A DNA stretch of 36,029 nt, taken from NCBI GenBank assembly GCA_050700355.1, contig JBOHHE010000015.1, forward strand, positions 1 through 36,029, in the 5' to 3' direction. Of the stretch, positions 14,847 through 25,000 are shown piece after piece. A program made the translations under genes and the position numbers. Numbering within the stretch: position 1 is the first letter of the stretch; each line of letters begins with the position of its first letter. This DNA comes from GCA-003244245 sp050700355. Lineage in GTDB: Bacteria > Actinomycetota > Actinomycetes > Mycobacteriales > Pseudonocardiaceae. The notes under the pieces were generated by a model, which did not search any database, was not told the origin of the DNA, and saw only the letters and a program-made list of their open reading frames with translations.

Positions 14847-16067
14847 ATGGATGACCAGGCACGGGCTATCGGCTCGCGGGTCCATTATTGGCGTACGCGC
14901 CGCAACCTGAACCGCCAGCAGTTTGCCGACATGGTGGGTCGTTCAACCTCGTGGGTGGACAAGATCGAGAGCGGCGAACGTTCGCTCGTGCGGCTGCCGA
15001 TGCTGGAGCGGGTGGCCGAAGCTCTGCACATCGACCCCACAGCGTTGACCGATAGTCGGGCCGCAGAGCGAGTGGCGGGCTGCGTTGATGCGGTGGAAGT
15101 GCAGGCCATCAGGGCGGCACTGGGCCGGTATCCGTCCGTCACTGCACCCGGTGCCGACCAGTCGTCAGTCACGCTGAACACTGTGGCCAGACAGTTGGCC
15201 TACGTTCAGCATGCCTGGTCGTCGTCTCATTTCACGGTGGTGTCCCAGTACCTACCGAAGCTACTGAGCGACGCTCAGGCCGTCCTCCTGACTACCTCGG
15301 TCGCCGACCAGGTAGCGGCCCATCGGGCGCTTGTCGTGGCCTACCGCCTGGCTTCGTCCGTGCTGCTGAAGTTCGACGCCCATGACATCGCGTGGCTGGC
15401 AGCGGATCGGGCGATGCATACGGCACTGGCCGTCGACGACATAGTGGCCTTGGCGCGGGCGACGCGCAGCGTAGCCCGCGCGATGACCAGCGGCGGCCAG
15501 CGGACCGATGCCGCCGCGGTTCTGATGAGTATGGCCGATCGCATGCGACTCCAGTTGACCGCGCGGGACCACGAGTTGTGCTCGCTCTACGGCATGCTGT
15601 TCCTGGCGGCCACCATTGCGGCCGCTCGTCAGGGCGACGCCACACTGGCCTTCGCGATGCATGAGGAGGCCGCGGCCGCAGCCGAGCGAATGGGGCCACG
15701 ACACGACACGCACCAGACCAGTTTCGGTTCAGCCAATGTCGCGGTGCATCGCGTGGCGGCGCTGGTTCGCTTGCACGAGGGCGGCCGGGCACTGGAATAC
15801 GCGCAGAGCATCGACCCGACGCTCATTGGCACACTACCTCCGGAACGGAAGGCCAACTATCTGCTGGACCTAACCCTGGCACTCACTCAAGTCGGTCGTT
15901 ACTCCGACGCCGTACGCATGCTAAACCAGGCCGAACACGTCGCTGCGGAAGAAGTTCGTTGCCGACCGCTTGCGCACAGCTTGTTACAGTCGCTCCTGGA
16001 CACGACGAGCGGTGAATCCGGTCGCCTGGTGCAGCAGATGGCGGTCCGGGCGGGTCTAACGGCATGA
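14847..16067 (+). CDS. XRE-family regulator with TPR-like C-terminal domain
   Basis: This 406-residue protein has a helix-turn-helix at residues about 6-60 (VHYWRTRRNLNRQQFADMVG, then STSWVDKIESGERSL). About 300 residues of paired alpha helices follow (for example LASSVLLKFDAHDIAWLAAD and LTLALTQVGRYSDAVRMLNQAEH), the tetratricopeptide-like layout of many actinobacterial regulators that sense small ligands or peptides. Its stop overlaps the ATG of the flavoprotein gene (ATGA), and that gene overlaps the Nudix gene, giving a tight three-gene operon under its own likely control. Confidence 0.9.
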   Translation: MDDQARAIGSRVHYWRTRRNLNRQQFADMVGRSTSWVDKIESGERSLVRLPMLERVAEALHIDPTALTDSRAAERVAGCVDAVEVQAIRAALGRYPSVTAPGADQSSVTLNTVARQLAYVQHAWSSSHFTVVSQYLPKLLSDAQAVLLTTSVADQVAAHRALVVAYRLASSVLLKFDAHDIAWLAADRAMHTALAVDDIVALARATRSVARAMTSGGQRTDAAAVLMSMADRMRLQLTARDHELCSLYGMLFLAATIAAARQGDATLAFAMHEEAAAAAERMGPRHDTHQTSFGSANVAVHRVAALVRLHEGGRALEYAQSIDPTLIGTLPPERKANYLLDLTLALTQVGRYSDAVRMLNQAEHVAAEEVRCRPLAHSLLQSLLDTTSGESGRLVQQMAVRAGLTA

Positions 16068-16594
16068 CTGAGCGAGTGCTGTATCTCGTGATCTGCGCGG
16101 CCGGTCCGGCCAGTCGCATTGACGTCATGGTCCAGCTTGCCAGAGCGGAGGGCTGGTCGGTGTACTGTCTGGCTACCCCAGCGGCGGCCGAGTACTTTCT
16201 GGACCTGCCTGCGCTGACCGTACTGACCGGCCACCCGGTACGCACCACCTACCGTACCTCCAAGGATGAATCATTACCTCGCGCGGACGCGGTCGTGGTG
16301 GCCCCGGCGACCTACAACACAATCAACAAGTGGGCCGCCGGTATCGCCGACAACTACGTGCTCAACCAGCTTGCCGAGCTCACCGGGCTCGGTGTCCGTA
16401 TCGTGGTACTGCCATTCGTCAATCAAGGCCTGGCGGCCAATCAGGTATTCCTCCGCAGCATCGAGACATTACGCCAGGCGGGCGTGCGTGTCCTGTTCGG
16501 ACCAGGAGAATTCGAACCGCACCCGCCCCGCACAGGTGGTACAGTCCTCGACAGCTACCCGTGGCAGCAGGCACTTCATGAATCCACGAAGTAG
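16064..16594 (+). CDS. Flavoprotein of the HFCD family
   Basis: This 176-residue protein has a Rossmann-like flavin fold: LYLVICAAGPASRIDVMVQL at the N-terminus, the SRIDV nucleotide loop, and the HFCD hallmark VVVAPATYNTINKWAAGIA, then DNYVLNQLAEL (residues about 72-105). The family includes phosphopantothenoylcysteine decarboxylases and the peptidyl-Cys decarboxylases EpiD/MrsD, all FMN proteins. The catalytic His of that group is not evident near the N-terminus, so decarboxylase activity is doubtful. Translationally coupled to the XRE-TPR gene and overlapping the Nudix gene by 17 bases. Confidence 0.85.
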   Translation: MTERVLYLVICAAGPASRIDVMVQLARAEGWSVYCLATPAAAEYFLDLPALTVLTGHPVRTTYRTSKDESLPRADAVVVAPATYNTINKWAAGIADNYVLNQLAELTGLGVRIVVLPFVNQGLAANQVFLRSIETLRQAGVRVLFGPGEFEPHPPRTGGTVLDSYPWQQALHESTK

Positions 16595-17165
16595 CAAAAC
16601 AGACAAACCCACTATCCGCAGGATTTCTTCACAGCTCGTGTACGAGAACCCGTGGATGACCCTTCGCGAGGACGAGATCGAGCGGCCGGATGGTTCCCAG
16701 GGGATCTACGCCTATGTCGACAAACCAGATTTTTCCCTCATCATCCCGGTCGAGCGCGACGGATTTCATCTGGTTGAGCAGTACCGCTACCCCACTTCTC
16801 GCCGGTCGTGGGAATTCCCGCAAGGGTCATTTCCCAACCGTGCGGACGGCGACCCGGCCGAGCTGGCACGCCAAGAGCTGGCGCAAGAGACCGGACTCCG
16901 CGCCCGACGTCTTGACCAGATCGGCTATCTGCATACCGCTGTCGGCATGAGCAGCCAGGCATACACCGTGTTCGTCGCTGACGACCTCGCCACCGGCGAG
17001 CACACCCGCGAGCCCGAAGAGCAAGACATGATCCAGAGATGGATCTCCCGAGCCGACTTCGAAAGCATGCTCCGCCACGGTGAGATCACCGATGACTCCA
17101 CCCTTGCGGCCTATACCCTCTTCATCCTGCATGAACGCGCGTCCGCACGGAGTGATGGCGGTTAG
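16578..17165 (+). CDS. Nudix hydrolase (ADP-ribose pyrophosphatase-like)
   Basis: The ATG at 16578 lies inside the end of the flavoprotein gene. The 195-residue protein resembles ADP-sugar/ADP-ribose hydrolases: YENPWMTLREDEIERPDG, VEQYRYPTSRRSWEFPQGSF and a Nudix helix LARQELAQETGL. The canonical box REUxEExGU is altered at two places, reading QELAQETGL, so one Glu of the metal site is Gln. Activity may therefore be weakened or changed. The remaining Glu and Gly are intact. Its place after an HFCD flavoprotein suggests processing of a nucleotide-linked metabolite, which is an inference. Confidence 0.9.
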   Translation: MNPRSSKTDKPTIRRISSQLVYENPWMTLREDEIERPDGSQGIYAYVDKPDFSLIIPVERDGFHLVEQYRYPTSRRSWEFPQGSFPNRADGDPAELARQELAQETGLRARRLDQIGYLHTAVGMSSQAYTVFVADDLATGEHTREPEEQDMIQRWISRADFESMLRHGEITDDSTLAAYTLFILHERASARSDGG

Positions 17166-17249
17166 GGCTCTGATCCACTAGTGCGCCGGACCGCCCCTCC
17201 CAAGGAATCAATACGGGCTGTAGGCTCACAAAAACCTCAGCCTTGCCAA

Positions 17250-20200
17250 ATGGTGGTGTGCGTGCAGATCGTCTACCGCTCCGTAGCGGGTGACCAGGAG
17301 CTCGACATCACTCTTCGGAATCCGGATGCGACGCTGGGTGACCTGGTACGGGTGGTGCACGGCGCTGCTGTGACGTCGGTCGCGGTGAACGGCCGGTCCC
17401 TGCCGGCCTCGTGCCCGATCACCGACTCCGGGTTGCACGACGGAGCTTGGCTCACGGTTCCACCAGCCCCCCTCAGCACCCGTCCGACGCCGTCGTCCCA
17501 GGGGCTCGAGCTCCTTGTCGTTGCCGGCTTGTCATCCGGTCGCGCTTTCCCGCTGCCGAAGGGTCGGTCGGCGATCGGAAGGCACCCGTCGAATGGAGTT
17601 GTTTTCGACGACGTGGGTGTCTCCCGGCACCACTTTGAGATAGACGTGGACCAGTCGGGTATAGGCACGATCACCGACCTCGGTTCGTCAGGTGGCACCG
17701 CGCTCAACGGTGAACGGCTTTCCCTCAAACAATCGGTCGATCTGGCTGCCGACGCCGTCATCGAGTTCGATGTGCACGCCGTCACCATCCGGGCCACCCG
17801 GACCGACGACCGGCCCCGGGCGCTGGACCTGCGGCGCCATGCGGGAGGAAGTGGCACCGTGCCATTCAACCGACCGCCAAGGGTTGCCGCTCCCGTCCCC
17901 GCCAGCCCGTTGGAGGTGCCGACAGAACCCGGGGAGACTGCCAAACCGGAGTTCAGCTGGTCGGTCGTCATCGGTCCGCTGGTGCTCGCGGTCGTGTTGA
18001 TCGCGGTGACCAGGGACGTCCGATTCGCCCTGTTCGCTCTGCTCAGCCCGGTTCTCGCGGTCGGTATGTGGCTTGAATCGCGCCGTCGCAGCAGCCGCAA
18101 AGGCCGCCGCGAGCGCGCGGAGTACGAGTTCGGGCTCGCCGATCTGAAGCAGAACGTCCACGACGCGAACATCGCTGACCGGGCCAGATCCTGGCAGCTG
18201 TGTCCCGATGTACCGGAGGTACTGCGCCGCGCGGCGCTGCCGAGCGTGCGGCTGTGGGAGCGTCGCAGGCATCACCAGGATTTCCTGGTTCTCTTCGCCG
18301 GAGTCGCGGACATCACCTGGCGGCCGCCGCTGGAGGGCTTCTCAACCAAGCTGCCGAGCGAGATCGCGAGCCTGCCGGAGTCCCAATACCTGAGCGCGGC
18401 ACCGGCCACCGTCGACCTGTCCGGCGGTGGGGTCGTCGGCATCGTCGGTGACCGGGCGGCTGCGCTGGCTGTCGCGCGGAGCCTGGTGTGCCAGGCGGCG
18501 GTCCACCACGGTCCGGCCGACCTGACCATTGCCGTGTTCGCCGACGCGGGCCGCGAGCTGGAGTGGGAGTGGTCGAAGTGGCTGCCACACACCCGGACGA
18601 CCGGCGCAGCCGCCGGTGCCCGGTGGCTGGCCGCCGGACGCGATCCCAGCGACGCGCTGCTGCGACAGCTCGTGTCGGGTGCCGGCACCGGCACCGTTCT
18701 GCTCGTTCTCGACTCGGACACTCTCACTGAGGGCAAGGATTCCCCGGCCCGAACTCTGCTGAGCGAGAACCGAAACCAACGGGACAGCCACTCCCCGACC
18801 CCAGGAGTGGCTCGCGTCGCCGGCATCGTCCTCGCCGATACCGTCGACCGCCTGCCCGCCGTGTGCAACACGGTTCTGGAGCTGAACCAGGACTGTGGCG
18901 GGCTCCTCAAGCGGCCGGACGAGGGCATCGAAATCGGTAATGTCCTCGCCGCCGGGCTCACGAAGCACAGCGCGCGGGACTGTGCTCGGGACCTCGCCCG
19001 CTTCGAGGATCCCGAACTGCATCTGCGCGGCGGCGACCTCCCCGACCAGGTCCGCCTGCTGCCGCTGCTCGGGCTCGACCACATCGATCCGGAGTCGGTG
19101 CGGAAACGGTGGCGCAGCCGCAAGTCCGATGCCCATCCGGTCGCACCGCTGGGGGTCACCGAGAAAGGGGTCTTCACTCTAGATCTGGTCGACGACGGGC
19201 CGCATGGCCTGGTCGGTGGCACCACCGGGTCCGGCAAGAGTGAGCTGCTCCGTACGCTGGTCGCCGCGCTCGCGGCCGGTGCCGATCCGGCCCACCTCAC
19301 GTTCGTCCTGATCGACTACAAGGGTGGCGCGGCGTTCGACGAGTGCTCACGGTTGCCGCACACCGTCGGCATGGTCACCGACCTGGACGAGCAGCTCGGT
19401 GAACGCGCCCTGCGCGCGCTCGAAGCGGAGCTGCACCATCGCGAGCGGCTGCTGCGCACCGTGAGCGCGGACAACATCCAGGAGTACCTGGCGCTGGCTC
19501 CGCAACAGCCCATGCCCCGACTGGTCGTGGTGATCGACGAGTTCGCCACCATGGCCAAGGAGCTCCCGGACTTCATCTCCTCGCTGGTCGGCATCGCCCA
19601 GCGCGGACGCACCCTGGGCGTGCACATGATCCTGGCGACGCAGCGGCCCTCCGGTGCGGTGGATGACAACATCCGAGCCAACACCAACCTGCGGATCTCG
19701 CTGCGGGTGCAGGACGCCGCCGACTCCATGGACGTCATCGGAGTCCAAGACGCCGCCGCCATCAACCGCATGCGCCGAGGCCGGGCCTACGCCCGGCTGG
19801 GACCCGGCGAGATTGTCCCGATCCAGACTGCGCTGATCACATGCGTCACCGAGGAGAGCGCCGACGTCGCCATCGATGTCGCACCGTTCATCTTCGGGCC
19901 GATGAGCCGCGCCGAGGCTCTGCCGGGGGCGGCTCCACCCCGCGTCGAGAGTCCGAGCGACACGAAGACGGACCTCGCGCGGCTCGTCGACGCCATCATC
20001 GAGGCGAACGAGCTGGAGGGACTGCCGGCGGCCCGCCGGCCGTGGCCAGAACCCTTACCGTCGCGGATCGACCTGGCCGAACTTGACGACACGGCCGCAC
20101 CGGTAGGCGCTATCCGGGCGATGGTCGCCCGGGCCGACGACCCCCGGCGGCAGGCGCAGTATCCGGTCGGCTGGAACCTGGCCGAGGGCAACCTCCTGCT

Positions 20201-21515
20201 GTTCGGGATCCCCGGCAGCGGGACGACCACCACCTTGGTCGCCCTCGCGTTGCGGCTGGTCGCCACCCACCGGCCCGACGAGCTCGAACTGCATGTCTTC
20301 GACTACGGCATCGGGGAGTTGAGCGCTCTGGAGGGACTGCCGCACACCGGATCCGTCGTCCTGGCCGGAGACCGGGAACGGCAGATCCGGCTGCTGCGCC
20401 ACCTCTTCGGTGAGTTGGGCCGCCGGCGGCTGCAGGGCCGCGACGCGACGATCCGACGCCTGGTGGTGCTGATCGACAACTTCGCCACGATGCGCGCCAC
20501 CTTCACCGACACCGAGGGCCTGGAGCTGATGGACCAGCTCGCCCGCGTTTTCGCCGACGGCCTGGACGTCGGCATCTACTTCGCCATCGCCGCCGACCGG
20601 CTGAACACCGTGCCCAGCGCCTTCACCACAACCCAACGGTGGCTCTTCCGGCTGGCCGACTCCTACGACTACGTCTCCGCCAACCTCCAGCGCAAAGATG
20701 TCCCGCACCCCACCCCAGGCCGGGCGGTCATGACGCCGAGTGGCCTGCACATCCAGGTCGGGCTGCCGACACCGTCGCTGGCCGCCGCCGTCGCCACGCT
20801 CGCCGAGCGGTTCCCGGCGACGCCCCGGGTGGCCACGTCCATCGGCACGCTCCCCGCCCAGGTGTCGCTCACCTCGCTCACTGCCACGAGCCGGCTCAGC
20901 AGCGAGCCCTGGCGTATCCCCCTGGGTATCGCCGAGTCGGACCTCGGCGTCGCCGCGCTGCAGCTCTACGACGGCGAGCACGCCCTCGTCGCCGGTCCGG
21001 CCCGCAGCGGCAAGAGCACCACCCTGTGGACCATCGCCGAGTCCCTGCGCCACGGCGACACCCCCGTGTACGTCGCGGCCACCGGCCGGCCACGATCACC
21101 CCTGCGAGACTGCCCCGCGCTCGACCGGTTCGCCCCCACCGGCGGCGAGGCGACTGCCCTGCTCGCCCAACTGCGCACGCGGCAGGGTCCGGTGGTGCTG
21201 CTCATCGACGACGCCGAGACCTTCGACGACGTCGACAGCGCCATCAGTACCCTGCTCTCGGCGGGGCTTGCCGATCTGCGCATCATCGCGGCGGCGAACA
21301 ACGACGCCGTGCGCTCGCTCTACAGCCACTGGACGAAAACCGTCCGACGATCCAAAGCCGGCGTCCTGCTACGCCCCAACATCGACCTCGACGGCGACCT
21401 CCTCGGCGCCACCCTGCCCCGCCGCGCCCCCGTCCAGATGACCCCCGGCCGCGGCTACCTCATCACCAACGGCGACCCAGGGATCGTGCAGGTCGCCACT
21501 ACTCAACCCGGATAG
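17250..21515 (+). CDS. FHA-domain FtsK/SpoIIIE (EccC-like) triple ATPase
   Basis: About 1421 residues. The start is uncertain: GTG 17181, ATG 17250 or GTG 17262, none with a strong ribosome site. In order: a ubiquitin/YukD-like N-domain (about 5-75); an FHA phosphothreonine-binding domain (about 85-165; SAIGRHPSNGV, VSRHHFEI, GTALNGERL); two membrane helices (about 235-275); and three FtsK ATPase units. Unit 1 has GTTGSGKSE (about 655) and VVVIDEFATM. Unit 2 has GIPGSGTTT, with the Walker Lys missing, and VVLIDNFA. Unit 3 has GPARSGKST and VLLIDDAE. This is the layout of the EccC/YukB motor of type VII secretion. It is convergent with the toxin/immunity genes and lies in the same locus as two WXG proteins and a Ser/Thr kinase that could supply the FHA ligand. 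Confidence 0.92.
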   Translation: MVVCVQIVYRSVAGDQELDITLRNPDATLGDLVRVVHGAAVTSVAVNGRSLPASCPITDSGLHDGAWLTVPPAPLSTRPTPSSQGLELLVVAGLSSGRAFPLPKGRSAIGRHPSNGVVFDDVGVSRHHFEIDVDQSGIGTITDLGSSGGTALNGERLSLKQSVDLAADAVIEFDVHAVTIRATRTDDRPRALDLRRHAGGSGTVPFNRPPRVAAPVPASPLEVPTEPGETAKPEFSWSVVIGPLVLAVVLIAVTRDVRFALFALLSPVLAVGMWLESRRRSSRKGRRERAEYEFGLADLKQNVHDANIADRARSWQLCPDVPEVLRRAALPSVRLWERRRHHQDFLVLFAGVADITWRPPLEGFSTKLPSEIASLPESQYLSAAPATVDLSGGGVVGIVGDRAAALAVARSLVCQAAVHHGPADLTIAVFADAGRELEWEWSKWLPHTRTTGAAAGARWLAAGRDPSDALLRQLVSGAGTGTVLLVLDSDTLTEGKDSPARTLLSENRNQRDSHSPTPGVARVAGIVLADTVDRLPAVCNTVLELNQDCGGLLKRPDEGIEIGNVLAAGLTKHSARDCARDLARFEDPELHLRGGDLPDQVRLLPLLGLDHIDPESVRKRWRSRKSDAHPVAPLGVTEKGVFTLDLVDDGPHGLVGGTTGSGKSELLRTLVAALAAGADPAHLTFVLIDYKGGAAFDECSRLPHTVGMVTDLDEQLGERALRALEAELHHRERLLRTVSADNIQEYLALAPQQPMPRLVVVIDEFATMAKELPDFISSLVGIAQRGRTLGVHMILATQRPSGAVDDNIRANTNLRISLRVQDAADSMDVIGVQDAAAINRMRRGRAYARLGPGEIVPIQTALITCVTEESADVAIDVAPFIFGPMSRAEALPGAAPPRVESPSDTKTDLARLVDAIIEANELEGLPAARRPWPEPLPSRIDLAELDDTAAPVGAIRAMVARADDPRRQAQYPVGWNLAEGNLLLFGIPGSGTTTTLVALALRLVATHRPDELELHVFDYGIGELSALEGLPHTGSVVLAGDRERQIRLLRHLFGELGRRRLQGRDATIRRLVVLIDNFATMRATFTDTEGLELMDQLARVFADGLDVGIYFAIAADRLNTVPSAFTTTQRWLFRLADSYDYVSANLQRKDVPHPTPGRAVMTPSGLHIQVGLPTPSLAAAVATLAERFPATPRVATSIGTLPAQVSLTSLTATSRLSSEPWRIPLGIAESDLGVAALQLYDGEHALVAGPARSGKSTTLWTIAESLRHGDTPVYVAATGRPRSPLRDCPALDRFAPTGGEATALLAQLRTRQGPVVLLIDDAETFDDVDSAISTLLSAGLADLRIIAAANNDAVRSLYSHWTKTVRRSKAGVLLRPNIDLDGDLLGATLPRRAPVQMTPGRGYLITNGDPGIVQVATTQPG

Positions 21516-21565
21516 ACGGCAGTGGGACCACTCTGGAGAGCCAAAGGTTTCGGCGAACTTGTAAG

Positions 21566-22081
21566 TCAACGGCCCTTGCCGCGCAGGTAACGGATCTCGG
21601 ACAGAAGATCCGGAAGGTCTTCACGGGCGGCGGCAATGAACTCGATGTCACCAGCAGGCGCGATATTGTCTTCAAGCCACACATACATGTCGGGAGCGTC
21701 TGCCTCATCGCCGACCCAGATCATACTGCAGCCACCGATCGGTTGGGTCTCCTCCAGAAACGCCGTCCATGGACCGGCGCTCGTCCGAGCAAGAACCGCT
21801 TCGATCTCGCTCAGCTCGTCTGTTGTCAAGGCGTTGAAGTCCCCGGTTGTCACGGCCTCGAGGAGCCGAGGAAGCGCGGACCGGGCGAGGGCGATGAATG
21901 CGAAGTCCTCGTCGCTCGCTGCGGCAAGGTCACGCTTGATGTACAAGCGCCCACGATCTGACCGCCCAGTGGTTATCATCCTGTCCCCTTGCTCGTCGCG
22001 CGACACGAGCCAAGGTTCCGGACTTGCCGCCGCTATACGGCGTTTGACGTCGTCGGTTCTTGTTTCATCAACAGTTGGCAT
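21566..22081 (-). CDS. Candidate immunity protein for the Rhs toxin
   Basis: This 171-residue protein has its ATG at 22081, four bases after the Rhs stop, with AAGGG inside the end of the Rhs gene. Translational coupling is therefore expected. It is an internal duplication. Copy 1 (about 10-85) has ASPEPWLVSRDE, then DEDFAFIALARSALPRLLEAV. Copy 2 (about 95-170) has TSAGPWTAFLEE, then GDIEFIAAAREDLPDLLSEIRYLRG. The D/EFIAxAREDLPxLLxE element resembles the short domain of Ead/Ea22-like phage proteins. The position immediately after a polymorphic toxin gene is the classic immunity slot. The immunity role is inferred from that alone. Confidence 0.7.
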   Translation of the reverse strand: MPTVDETRTDDVKRRIAAASPEPWLVSRDEQGDRMITTGRSDRGRLYIKRDLAAASDEDFAFIALARSALPRLLEAVTTGDFNALTTDELSEIEAVLARTSAGPWTAFLEETQPIGGCSMIWVGDEADAPDMYVWLEDNIAPAGDIEFIAAAREDLPDLLSEIRYLRGKGR

Positions 22082-22085
22082 GTGG

Positions 22086-25000
22086 CTACCCTTCATCGGC
22101 ATAGGGATAGTTTTCTCCTCCCCAGCGATCCTTCTTCGACCACGGATTTTTCTCGAGCTCGCCGAAGGGGCTCCCCCTAGGACCAAGGGACACATCCACA
22201 TGCTGATAGTTGGTTTTCTCGACACGTGTGTCGTACTCAGGCGCATACTCGACACTGCCGCCACCGGCGCGAACGTCACCTACAGTGGCCTGACGTACTT
22301 GGCCGTGGGGCACACCCCGAGCGGCCTCATCGAAGTTTGACCCGGATGAACCCGAGAAAACCTCTCCGGGAGCTGGTAGGTCGGCGGTTCCGCCGCGTAC
22401 AACTGCTGCATCATCAGGGATCCTCGCTGCGGGAGTTGGCGGCAACTCACCGAGTCGTCCGCCGACGCCATTGCTCCGACCACCGGTCAGGAGATCCTGC
22501 GCCATGCCCTTGGGATCCAGCGGGTTGCTGCCGGAAAAGCCACGTCCCGCCGCCCCGGAGGCGATGCTTTCGGTACCTCCAATGATCAAGGCTTGCGCGG
22601 CTGGTGACCTACTGGCCACGAATGCCGTCCGGCTTATCCCCAACGCGGCCGCGCCCCCCGCGCCCCCTGCGACCGCTCCCATTGCGCCGTCGACAGCAAC
22701 GCGGCCCCAGTCGACCTCGCCGGTGGAGAACTTCTGGATGGCGGTGCTGGCTCCGGCGCTGATCAGAGCACCCGATCCGGCCATGAGAGCGACGCCGGCG
22801 GGACCACCGATGCCGGTGCACATGAGAGCCACTCCGCCGACGATCATGGCGCCGGCGGCGACGTACTCCCAGTTGTCCGCCATCCAGTCCGCGCCGCGCT
22901 CCCAGAGGTTGCGGTCCATCTGGTCCCGATAGCGCTGCAGCTCGGCATCGGTGACGGGGCGCAGGCCGAGGGGGTCGGCGAGGTTGATCGGGTCGTTGCC
23001 CGCGTAGTGGTACGGATTGGCCGCGTACGCGGTGCCGGGTACGGGCGGGCGGGGGTCGGGCAGCAGGAACGAGCGAGTGGCCGGGTCGTAGGCCCGGTTG
23101 CGCAACCAGACCAGGCCGTCGATGGTCAGCTCACCACCGAAGCCGAGCTGGAGGTCACCGACCGGCGAGCCGGCTCCGGTGCCCCAGGGGTCGGACGGTT
23201 CCACACCGCCCGTGCCCTGCCAGTTCCGGTCCAGCCATGGATCCTCGCCAGCGGCGTGGGCGGCGGCCGAGACCACGGCCCACGGCCGGCCGTCGCCGAT
23301 GACGGCGCTCTGCCCGAGCCAGGTCAGCGGGGCCATCGGGTCGGCGGTATCCCACATCAGCGTTGTGCCATCGACCTCGGCGAGCTCACCCAGCGCATCG
23401 ACGACCAAGCGGGTGGAGCGCGCGGCACCGTCCGGGCGCACGGTGTCCACGCCGGTCAGCCGGCCGAGCCAGTCCCAGTGGTAGCTGCGGTCGACGTCGG
23501 GTCGCACCTCGCGCACCCGGCGGCCAGCCCCGTCGTACTCGAAGTGGCACTCGCCGCCCCCGGCCCGGCGTGCGGAGGTCAGTTGCCCAGCGGCGTCGTG
23601 GCCGTACTCGACGAGTCCGCCCGGCCCGGCCTCCCTTACCAGCCGACCGTTCGCGTCGTAGTCGAAGGAGAACTCGCCCTGCGGCCCGGTCACGGATACC
23701 AACTGACCGGCCGGGTCGTAGCCGTAGTGCCGCACCTGGCCGTCGACGGAGACCGAGCTGATCCGGCCGGTGGCGTCGCGGGTCAGCCGGGTGGCGCGGC
23801 GGGTACCACCGTGCTCGAGGTCGTAGCCCACGAGATCACCGGCGTCGTAACGCCAGGTCGCGCTCATACCGTCGCCGTGCAGACCGACCAGCCGCCCGAC
23901 CGGATCGCGATCCAACCGCACCCGCCCCAACAGCGGATGGTCCATCGCGACCGTCCGGCCGGCCTTCTCGGAGGTGTAGGCGGTCTCGCTGCCGTCCGGG
24001 TACCCGAGTGCGCAGCGGCGGCCGTCGGCGTCATAGCGCCAGCGCATCGCGAGCTCGCCCCGACGGCGTTCGATCAGGCGCCCAGACCGGTCCCAGCGCA
24101 GCTCCTGACACTGCCGTCCGGGCTCGCCGATGCGCACCGGCCGACCGAGCCCGTCGCGGGTGATGGAGATCTGCGGGTCGTCGGAGGAGCCGCCGCCGAG
24201 GGTCCGGACCCGGCCGGAGACGTCGTAGCTCCACCGCACCCGTGCCCCGTCCCCGTCGACGCGCTGGAGCAGTCGGCCCGCGGCGTCGTAGGCGAACGTG
24301 CTGACCCGGCCGAGCGGATCGGTTTCCGACAGCAGTCGGCCCACCTCGTCGTAGCCGAGGGTGGTCAGCCCGCCGAGCGGGTCGACCACGCTTACCAGGA
24401 AACCCCGGCTGTTGTAGGTGTAGCGAGTGGTGCCACCGCCCGCGTCGACCGCCTCGATCAGGCGCCCGGCGGGGTCATAGCCGAAGCGGCGGGATCCGGC
24501 CAGCCGGTCGGTGACCGCGACCACCCGGCCGGTTGCGTCGTAGGAGTAGGTGGTGGTGCCCGAGCCGGGTGCCGACCACTGCGCCACCCGTCCGCCGGCG
24601 TCGTAGGTGAAGGTCTCGGCCTCGCCGGTCGGCGCCACCCGCTCGACGAGCGCACCGTCGGCGTCGTAGCGGTACTCCCAGCGTCGACCCGCCGCATCGA
24701 TCCGGGCGGTGGCCTGGCCACAGCGGTCGTACTCGAAGGTCTCCGCGCGCCCGGACGGCGCGACGACCCGCTGGACCCGCCCACCCGGGGTGTACTCGTA
24801 CCGGGTGAGCTCGCCGTGTGGGTCCAGCACCGAGGTGCGCCGACCGCACCGGTCGTAGGTCGCCCGCAACTCGGTGCCGTCCGGTCTGCGGTGCGCCAGG
24901 GTCCGCCCGAGCTCGTCGAACTCGAAGGCGCTCGACGTCAGCCCGTCGTTCAGGGCCGTCACCCGCCCGCTCTGGTCGACGGTCGCGGTGTAGTGGATCC

